This document shows, in pieces, positions 55,381 to 64,000 of a stretch of 64,000 nucleotides of DNA (its first letter is position 1; the number at the start of each line of letters is the position of its first letter). The notes under the pieces are model-generated. The model worked only from the letters and a program-made list of their open reading frames with translations, was not told where the DNA came from and searched no databases. Source of the stretch: Bacillota bacterium (GTDB lineage Bacteria; Bacillota; Sulfobacillia; Symbiobacteriales; Symbiobacteriaceae); the NCBI GenBank assembly GCA_023623185.1, contig JAMNXV010000132.1, positions 1-64,000 on the forward strand, read 5' to 3'. The position numbers were made by a program, and so were the translations under genes.

Positions 55381-56733
55381 GTGCACGAGGAGGCATCGCT
55401 TATGCAGAAGGGCATTCTGCTGGAGGTGGAGGGGAGAACCGGGATTGTCCTCACCCCCGAGGGCGAGTTCCGCCGCGTCCCCCTGCCCGCCGGCGATCCG
55501 GCGGTGGGCGATGAGATCCTCGTGCCCGAGGCCGGCGCCGAACCCTGGCGGTGGACCTGGGGCTGGGTGGCGGCGGCCGCCGCGGTGCTCCTGATGGTCC
55601 TCTCGCCCGTCGGCTACTGGCAGTGGAGCCTCGGCCAGCCGGCCGCGCTGGTGATGATCGACATCAACCCGAGCGTTGAGCTCACCGTGAACGGCCGGCG
55701 GCACGTCGTGGAAGCTCAGGGGCTGAATCCCGATGGGCAGGAGGTCCTCGAGCAGGTGGAGTGGCGGCGTCAACCGGTCGAGGATGTGGCAAGGGCCATC
55801 GCCGCGCAGGCCATTCAGCTCGGGAAGCTAAACCCCGCCGCCGATGACAGCGCCGTTGTGGTGGCGGTGGCGCCCCTGGGGGGGAGGACCCTGCCCGGCA
55901 GCCTTTCGCAGACGATCGTCGAGCAGTCGCGCACCGCCCTGCGGGAGGTGGTCGCGGAGGAGGCCGAGAGCCAGGGCGCGGCGCCCCAGGCAGGCGTGGC
56001 CGTGCTGGAGGCGACGGCGGACGAGGTGGAGGAGGCCCGCCGGCAGGACCTCACGGTGCCGAAGCTGCTCATCCTGGAGGAGGTGCAGGCCGATCATCCG
56101 GAGGTGACGGCTGACGCCATCCGGGCGGTACCCCCCGGGCAGTTCCTGAAATCGCTGGGCATTCACCCCAGCGAGGTGTTCAGCCGTGCGGAGCAGAGGC
56201 GCACCCAGGCGGGGCCCGGCAACCGGGCCAATGCGGACGACGACGATGATGACGACGACCGCGGCCGGCCGGGGCGGGGGAACCAGAATAACCCCGGCAA
56301 TGGCAACCCGGGTAAGGGCAACCCTGGCAAGGACAGCCCTGGCAAGGACAACCCGGGTAAGGACAAACCCGGCAAGGACAAACCCGGCAAGGACAACCCC
56401 GGCAAGGACAACCCGGGTAAGGACAAACCCGGCAAGGACAGCCCTGGCAAGGACAACCCCGGCAGGGACAACCCCGGCAAGGTCAACCCTGGACCTGGCA
56501 AGGACAACCCAGGCAAGGACAAACCCGTGAAGGACAACCCCGGCAAGAGCAAGCCCGGCCGCGGCGGCGATGACGACGACGACCGCCCCCGACCCGGGCA
56601 GGGGAACCAGAGCAATCCCGGCAAGGGAAACCCCGGGAAAGGCAATCAGGGCAGCCCCGGACAGGGGAACCAGGGTCGACCCGGGCAGGCAAACCCGGGC
56701 AACCCTGGCAGTGGCGCGAATCGAGGGAGGTAG
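55381..56733 (+). CDS. RsgI-type anti-sigma factor with PGKDN-repeat ectodomain
   Basis: QKGILLEVEGRTGIVLTPEGEFRRVPLP N-domain, TM, MIDINPSVELTVNGRRHVVEAQGLN; then GKDNPGKDKP repeats. Confidence 0.88.
   Translation: MHEEASLMQKGILLEVEGRTGIVLTPEGEFRRVPLPAGDPAVGDEILVPEAGAEPWRWTWGWVAAAAAVLLMVLSPVGYWQWSLGQPAALVMIDINPSVELTVNGRRHVVEAQGLNPDGQEVLEQVEWRRQPVEDVARAIAAQAIQLGKLNPAADDSAVVVAVAPLGGRTLPGSLSQTIVEQSRTALREVVAEEAESQGAAPQAGVAVLEATADEVEEARRQDLTVPKLLILEEVQADHPEVTADAIRAVPPGQFLKSLGIHPSEVFSRAEQRRTQAGPGNRANADDDDDDDDRGRPGRGNQNNPGNGNPGKGNPGKDSPGKDNPGKDKPGKDKPGKDNPGKDNPGKDKPGKDSPGKDNPGRDNPGKVNPGPGKDNPGKDKPVKDNPGKSKPGRGGDDDDDRPRPGQGNQSNPGKGNPGKGNQGSPGQGNQGRPGQANPGNPGSGANRGR
56292..56560 (+). repeat. 15-nt coding tandem repeat (GGCAAGGACAACCCC-type)
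   Basis: About 15+ imperfect copies encoding GKDNP/GKDKP/GKDSP. Confidence 0.9.
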
Positions 56734-56762
56734 GGGACCGGTCAGCCGGTCCCCTTTCTCTA
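56732..56762 (+). terminator. Terminator after rsgI
   Basis: GGGGACCGG-tcag-CCGGTCCCC-TTTCTC. Confidence 0.7.
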
Positions 56763-56800
56763 TCCCCCGGGAAGGAGAACATCTTTGACGGAGCGAACGA

Positions 56801-58480
56801 TTGAGTCATGGATGTTACCAACCTGACACAAAGGCGGTGGCCCCCGTGCGAACGCGCTCCCCTGTGACCGCGGTGGTTCTCAGTCTGCTCCTCCTGGCCC
56901 TGACGGTCCCCCTGCCGGGACCGTGGCCCGCTGCTGCTGCAGCCGAGACCGCGGATGTGCCGGCGCCGCCGGACGAGATGCCGGTGCGCATCGGGCTGGC
57001 GTGGGGCCAGTCGGCGGCGGAGGTCAGCAGCAGCGACGGGCTCTGGATTGTCGCCGACGGCGCGGTGCAGGGAGAGGTGCCCGGAGGCGCGGCGGTGCGC
57101 GCGGAACTGTGGGATGGCGGCCTGTATGTGCATGCGGCTGAGGCGTGGTTTGCCGGGCCCGTCCGTCTGGTGCCGCAGCCGCCCGGGTATATTAGCTTCC
57201 AGGGAGGGGCATATCGCGGCGAGATCGAGCTGGTGCTCGCTGACACGGGCAAGCTCTCTGTGGTGAACGTCGTCAATCTGGAGGACTACCTGCTGTCTGT
57301 CGTCCCGGCGGAGATGAACCCCGCCTGGCCGGAGGAGGCCCTGAAGGCCCAGGCGGTGGCCTCCCGCTCCTATGCCCTGGCCAACCTGGGCAGGTGGGCG
57401 GAAGAGGGCTACGACCTGCGCAGCAACACCGACGACCAGGTCTACCGGGGGCTGGCGCAGGAGCGGCCCAGCACCACCGCCGCGGTCCGGGAGACGGCGG
57501 GTCAGGTGGTCACCTATGAGGGGCGTGTGGTCGCCGCCTATTACCACTCCTCCTCCGGCGGCCACACCGAGAACAATGAACACATCTGGACCGGCGGCTC
57601 CCCCAGGGCTTACCTGCGGGGGGTGCCCGATTACGATGCCCTGCCGGACAACAAGTACACCGCGTGGAGCAATACGTTCACGATAGACGAGTTCAGCCAG
57701 CGGCTGCGGGAGGCCGGCCACGGCGTGGGCCGCGTGACCGAGGTCATCCCCGGCAGCGCCGGGGCCAGCGGGCGGCCGACCACCTGGACGGTCATCGGAT
57801 CCGAAGGTACGAAGCAGCTGACCATGCAGCAGGTGCGGACCGCCCTGGGGCTCCTCGCGCCCCCGCGGGAGATCGTGCTCACCGGTGCAGGCGGCCAGCC
57901 AACTGTGCCGGATCCGAGCCCGGCTCCGCCGCCGGACCCTGCGCCGGCGCCTGAACCGGAGCCGGAGCCGGAGCCAGGGCCAGAGCCTGAGCCTGAACCC
58001 CAGCCCGAACCAAAGCCGGAGCCGCCGGCTGCCCAAGTGGCGGTCCTGGCGGCAGACGGCCTCGTCAGGGCACGCCCGCTTTCAGGCAGCCTGGTCCTGG
58101 GTGCGACGGGCGTGGCGCGGCCGCTGGAGAGCCTTGCCGCGGTCACCTCTGCGGAGGCGCTGGCCGTCGTCGGCGTGGTGCCCCGGCCCGGTGGGACGCC
58201 CCCGGCGCGGGGCGAGACGCGGCCGCGGGACCCCGACCCCGCGCCCGCCCCTGCGCCCGCCCCTGCACCCAACCCTGCACCCAACCCTGCTCCCGAGCCC
58301 GCGCCCGAGCCCGCGCCGGAGCCCGGACCCGCTCCTGAGGCGGTCGTCGTCACCGGCAGCGGCCACGGCCACGGCGTCGGCATGTCGCAGTGGGGCGCGC
58401 ACGGCATGGCCCTGCAGGGGAAGAGCTACATCGAGATCCTGACCCACTACTACACCGGCACGAAGGTGGAGACCCGCTGA
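56801..58480 (+). CDS. SpoIID/LytB-domain protein with internal Pro-rich insertion
   Basis: [37 protein letters not shown]...[26 protein letters not shown]...[37 protein letters not shown]. Confidence 0.92.
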   Translation: MSHGCYQPDTKAVAPVRTRSPVTAVVLSLLLLALTVPLPGPWPAAAAAETADVPAPPDEMPVRIGLAWGQSAAEVSSSDGLWIVADGAVQGEVPGGAAVRAELWDGGLYVHAAEAWFAGPVRLVPQPPGYISFQGGAYRGEIELVLADTGKLSVVNVVNLEDYLLSVVPAEMNPAWPEEALKAQAVASRSYALANLGRWAEEGYDLRSNTDDQVYRGLAQERPSTTAAVRETAGQVVTYEGRVVAAYYHSSSGGHTENNEHIWTGGSPRAYLRGVPDYDALPDNKYTAWSNTFTIDEFSQRLREAGHGVGRVTEVIPGSAGASGRPTTWTVIGSEGTKQLTMQQVRTALGLLAPPREIVLTGAGGQPTVPDPSPAPPPDPAPAPEPEPEPEPGPEPEPEPQPEPKPEPPAAQVAVLAADGLVRARPLSGSLVLGATGVARPLESLAAVTSAEALAVVGVVPRPGGTPPARGETRPRDPDPAPAPAPAPAPNPAPNPAPEPAPEPAPEPGPAPEAVVVTGSGHGHGVGMSQWGAHGMALQGKSYIEILTHYYTGTKVETR

Positions 58481-58481
58481 G

Positions 58482-60781
<2,300 letters not shown>

Positions 60782-60800
60782 AAGCGAGGGGGAGTCGAGA

Positions 60801-61280
60801 TTGGCGATTCAGTACCGGGTTGCCACCCGTGCCGACCTGAACCCGCTGTTGCCCCTGGTGGAGGCCTTTGCCCGTGAGCAGCAGGCCCAGCTGGGTCTGC
60901 ATCAGCTGGCCGACGGATTCATGCAGTATGCCAAGACGGGGCTGGCCCAGGTCCTCGAACACCCCGCTGCGGTGGTGATGGTGGCTGAGGCCGATGGGCG
61001 GGAAGGCCCGGTGGGCTACTGCGTCGGCAGCCTGCAGGAGCCGCCCGCCCTGTTCCGGCCCGAGCTGTACACCTACATCTCCGATCTGTACGTCGTACCC
61101 GAGTACCGTCGCCAGGGCATCGGCACCGGGCTGGTGGAGCGGGTGCGGGGCTGGGGCTATTTGAAGGGGGCCTTCGCGCTGTCGATGATCGTGCCGATGG
61201 CCAGCGCCGCCGTGGGACTGGGCGAGCGGATCGGCATGCGGCCGATTCAGATGATGATGTACGCCGCCGGCCAGCGGTAG
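60801..61280 (+). CDS. GNAT-family N-acetyltransferase
   Basis: YTYISDLYVVPEYRRQGIGTGLVERVRGWGYLKG; TTG start after AGGGGGAG RBS. Confidence 0.82.
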   Translation: MAIQYRVATRADLNPLLPLVEAFAREQQAQLGLHQLADGFMQYAKTGLAQVLEHPAAVVMVAEADGREGPVGYCVGSLQEPPALFRPELYTYISDLYVVPEYRRQGIGTGLVERVRGWGYLKGAFALSMIVPMASAAVGLGERIGMRPIQMMMYAAGQR

Positions 61281-61387
61281 CCGGCCAGCCGTTCGGCGGA
61301 ATGTGGACAGCCAGGCGTTTCACGAATGTACAGGCACCCAGCCCGCGTGATATAGTGAACCCATGAGACAGCGAGGAGGAAAAGGCC

Positions 61388-61657
61388 TTGGAATTTCTTG
61401 TGCAGTGGGGTCCCCTGATTCTGCTCTTCGTGCTGATGTACTTCATGATGATCCGCCCCCAGCAGCAGCAGCAGCGGAAGCGCCAGGAGATGCTCAACTC
61501 CCTCAAGGTGGGCGATGAGATCGTGACCATTGGCGGCCTGCACGGTGTGATTCAGGCGCTCGATGAAAGCAACAACACCATCAGGGTAAAGGTTGCATCC
61601 AACGTCGAGCTGACCTTCAATCGCAGCGCCGTCGGAAGCGTCCGCCGCGACAGCTGA
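61388..61657 (+). CDS. yajC: Preprotein translocase subunit YajC
   Basis: LLFVLMYFMMIRPQQQQQRKRQEMLNSLKVGDEIVTIGGLHGVI. Confidence 0.95.
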   Translation: MEFLVQWGPLILLFVLMYFMMIRPQQQQQRKRQEMLNSLKVGDEIVTIGGLHGVIQALDESNNTIRVKVASNVELTFNRSAVGSVRRDS

Positions 61658-61675
61658 AAAGGACCCGGTGACACG

Positions 61676-61711
61676 GTGACCACCCGGCTCTCGACAAAGC
61701 CGGGTGGTCAC
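61676..61711 (+). terminator. Hairpin after yajC
   Basis: GTGACCACCCGGCT-ctcgacaa-AGCCGGGTGGTCAC perfect 14-bp stem. Confidence 0.65.
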
Positions 61712-61884
61712 ATGCTATATGACAGGCAGTTCTAGATAGAATAACATTTCTGTTGACTCGACTCAGGGGCATACGGTAGAATGAGTGATGAAATCGACCG
61801 AAATATGCGCTGAATGAGAAATGGGTATGTCGTATTTCTGTCGCAGAGAAGGTCGGGAGTAAGGCGCGGACGGGAGGAGCGCCC

Positions 61885-62592
61885 ATGAGTCTGAAGGTAC
61901 GGGAGCAGGTGTTCGATGCGGTCTCTCCGGAGGTTGTGGCCGACCGCCTGCAGCCGCTTCTGAGCCCGAGGGAGCTGGAAGTCGCCCAGCTTGCGCTGGC
62001 CGGGCTGCCAACGGCCGAGGTGGCCAGGCGGCTTGTTGTTACGGTGAATACGGTAAAGACCCACATACGCCACATCCTGCGCAAGACCGGCACCGACTCG
62101 CGTGCCGATCTGATCCGCAGGCTGGTGATGGAGGAGGAGCTGGCAGTCGCCGCGCTCGACCCGGTGACCGGGCTGCTGCCCCGCCGGGCCTTCCGGCACC
62201 GGGCGCTGGACCTATGGCGCAAGCACCGCGGCCGCGGGCTGTCGCTGATCTGGCTCGAAGCGCAGGGCCGGCATCACCTCTCGGCGGTGGAGCGGGTGGC
62301 GGCTGACCTGGCGGTGGCCGAGGCCCTGTCGGACGCCGTGCGGGCGCGAAGCCTGGCCTTCCGCTGGTCGGAGCATCAGTTCCTTGGCCTGCTGCCGGCC
62401 ACGGACCGGGAGGTGGCGCGGGGTGTGGCCATGCGCCTCGGCCTCTGCCTGGGCCAGTGGGCCAGCACCAACGACTGCGATCTGCTCTTCTCGCTGGGCT
62501 GCGCGAGCTCGGTGGAGGGGCTGGCCTCGCCGGAGGCCCTGGTGGAGGCGGCGATGCGGCGCTCCTGCGCCAGCCTGCAAGACTCTGCGTAA
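61885..62592 (+). CDS. LuxR-type HTH protein with degenerate GGDEF-like C-terminal domain
   Basis: LSPRELEVAQLALAGLPTAEVARRLVVTVNTVKTHIRHILRKTGTDSRADLI; then DPVTGLLPRRAF ... RWSEHQFLGLLPAT. Confidence 0.8.
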   Translation: MSLKVREQVFDAVSPEVVADRLQPLLSPRELEVAQLALAGLPTAEVARRLVVTVNTVKTHIRHILRKTGTDSRADLIRRLVMEEELAVAALDPVTGLLPRRAFRHRALDLWRKHRGRGLSLIWLEAQGRHHLSAVERVAADLAVAEALSDAVRARSLAFRWSEHQFLGLLPATDREVARGVAMRLGLCLGQWASTNDCDLLFSLGCASSVEGLASPEALVEAAMRRSCASLQDSA

Positions 62593-62617
62593 CGCAACGG
62601 GAAAGCCGGGCGCTGGC

Positions 62618-63844
62618 TCACAGCGCCCGGCTCGTCACGTCCTTGCCGGTGCAGGTGTAGAGGGTGCGCCGGCCGCCCAGCACCGTTTCCAGGTGCACCG
62701 GCCGCCGCCAGATGTGGTGCACGTGGCGCAGCGTGTGCGTGAGGTGCGTCACGTCAAGCTCGATGCCGTCGTACCCGTGGCGCAGGTAGAGCTCTCCCTG
62801 CTGCCGGTAGTTGTCGTCCTCGGCGAAGATGTAGGGCAGACCGCAGTTCTCCAGCTGGCGCACGAGCGCGTCCCGCACTGCTTCCCACCCAGTCGCCGTG
62901 ACCTGCCACTGGCCGCCCTGCTCCGCGTAGACGTAAAGATTGAGTTGCTCGCACAGCTCCGGCGTCAGGTAGTTGCGCACCAGGGATACGTCGGTCTCGA
63001 CCGCGCGCACCTCAAAGAGCCGCTCCCGGCCGTAGCGGGCCTCGATCGACTCCAGCAGGTGGCAGCCCAGCCGGTAGGGGTTCAGCCCGTGCGGGTGGGG
63101 ACCCAGCACGGCGGCGTGCAGCCGCGCAAACTCCAGGGTGTCAGCGGGCGGCAGATCCATCTCCCGCAGGATGCGCGCGTGCCAGAGGGTGGCCCAGCCC
63201 TCGTTGAGGATCTTCGTCTCCATCTGGGGCCGGAAGTAGAGCGCCTCCTCCCGCAGGCTGGAGAGGATGTCCCGCTGCCAGTCCGCGAGCCCCGGGGCCC
63301 GCTCCAGCAGGAAGAGGGCCAGGTCGCGGCCGGGCTCGGAGCGCGGCCCGGGGAACGGGTCGATCTGCTCGGCCACCGCCAGGCCGGCGTCCAGGAACCG
63401 CTCCACCGGCTCGCGGCCCAGGCGCGCCTCGTAAAGGCGCACCCTTTCGGCGAATGCGCTCATCGTGTGCACCATCTGGCGGTTGGTGCCCTGAAAGCGC
63501 CAGTTGTGTTTGAAGAAGTCGGCGTGGGCCACGACGTGCGCGGCCACCAGCGTGTTCTCCAGCAGGCTGTTGGATTCCAGCAGGAAGGCGTAGCACGGGT
63601 CCGAGTTGATCACCAGCTCGTAGATCTTGGCCAGCCCCAGGTTTGCCTGGCTCCTCAGCAGGTAGTAGGCCTTGCCGAAGGACCAGTGAGAGAAGCGGGT
63701 GGGCATGCCGTAGGCGCCGAAGGTGTAGAGCACATCGGGCGGGCACAGCTCGTAGCGCATCGGGAAGAAGTCCAGGCCGGCCGCCCGGGCCCGGTCCATC
63801 ACCTCGCCGATGGCGCCGGCCAGGCGGTCCAGGTCGCGGGCCAT
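62618..63844 (-). CDS. spoVR: SpoVR family protein
   Basis: LDFFPMRYELCPPDVLYTFGAYGMPTRFSHWSFGKAYY...YELVINSDPCYAFLLESNSLLENTLVAAHVVAHADFFKHN. Confidence 0.95.
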   Translation of the reverse strand: MARDLDRLAGAIGEVMDRARAAGLDFFPMRYELCPPDVLYTFGAYGMPTRFSHWSFGKAYYLLRSQANLGLAKIYELVINSDPCYAFLLESNSLLENTLVAAHVVAHADFFKHNWRFQGTNRQMVHTMSAFAERVRLYEARLGREPVERFLDAGLAVAEQIDPFPGPRSEPGRDLALFLLERAPGLADWQRDILSSLREEALYFRPQMETKILNEGWATLWHARILREMDLPPADTLEFARLHAAVLGPHPHGLNPYRLGCHLLESIEARYGRERLFEVRAVETDVSLVRNYLTPELCEQLNLYVYAEQGGQWQVTATGWEAVRDALVRQLENCGLPYIFAEDDNYRQQGELYLRHGYDGIELDVTHLTHTLRHVHHIWRRPVHLETVLGGRRTLYTCTGKDVTSRAL

Positions 63845-63845
63845 G

Positions 63846-64000
63846 CTATCCGGCTCCCCTTTCCCGCTCGCCGGCCGGCGGGAAGAAGGCCCGCAGGGCG
63901 GCGTAGATCTCCGAGCGGTCCCGGATCAGGGCCGTGACGAACCGGGGATGCTCGATCTCCTGCTGGTAGAGCGTCAGCAGGGTGTTGGGCTGATAGTAGG
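63846..64000 (-). CDS. C-terminal fragment, probably DUF444/YhbH-like protein (truncated by window)
   Basis: Reverse translation ...YYQPNTLLTLYQQEIEHPRFVTALIRDRSEIYAALRAFFPPAGERERGAG*; immediately upstream of spoVR as in prkA-yhbH-spoVR operons. Confidence 0.5.
   Translation of the reverse strand, partial: YYQPNTLLTLYQQEIEHPRFVTALIRDRSEIYAALRAFFPPAGERERGAG

Noticed and set aside
56292-56560. Possible CRISPR-like array
   Set aside because: 15-nt contiguous coding repeats without spacers; keeps frame as GKDNP. No CRISPR array or cas gene seen in the window.
56163-56645. 160-aa minus-strand ORF with LPGLSLPGLS repeats
   Set aside because: Reverse complement of the RsgI PGKDN repeat; the + strand has RsgI domain, TM and operon context.

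Overview
The window is 64 kb of high-GC DNA with Firmicutes/Clostridia-type gene content (YunB, SpoVR, SigI/RsgI, T-box leaders, YqzL). The style suggests a Symbiobacterium-like thermophile, but that is inference only. Most of it is ordinary chromosome: a cell-wall polysaccharide cluster (glycosyltransferases, O-antigen ligase-like, MurJ, CsaB); T-box-pheS-pheT; an oligopeptide ABC transporter operon; a 9-tRNA cluster; an ABC-F ATPase; mutS2; an HD hydrolase; PBP1A; T-box-tyrS; sulfur assimilation genes (ThiF x2, cysK, APS reductase, sat); an iron-type ABC transporter; nadE; two JAMM proteases; an ECF sigma operon; an LCP protein; ruvCAB; sigI-rsgI; a SpoIID-like protein; queA-tgt-yajC; and spoVR. 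Strongest unusual signals: (1) the oligopeptide-binding protein gene at ~13.7-15.3 kb appears circularly permuted, with the normally C-terminal SBP_bac_5 segment placed after the lipoprotein signal; (2) two related ~275-bp non-coding elements (~12.83-13.10 kb and ~50.77-51.04 kb, opposite orientation), each with a pair of ~60-bp palindromes flanking two 22-bp-spaced ATTATGTCA-type repeats; (3) three short leader-peptide ORFs followed by terminator hairpins (ABC-F gene, a decayed MFS gene, a small Arg-rich protein); (4) a tandem intact/degenerate E1-like ThiF pair, with two JAMM proteases 11 kb away; (5) unusual domain architectures: NYN+cold-shock, LuxR HTH+degenerate GGDEF, a SpoIID domain split by a proline-rich insert, RsgI with a PGKDN repeat ectodomain, and PheT with a low-complexity insert.
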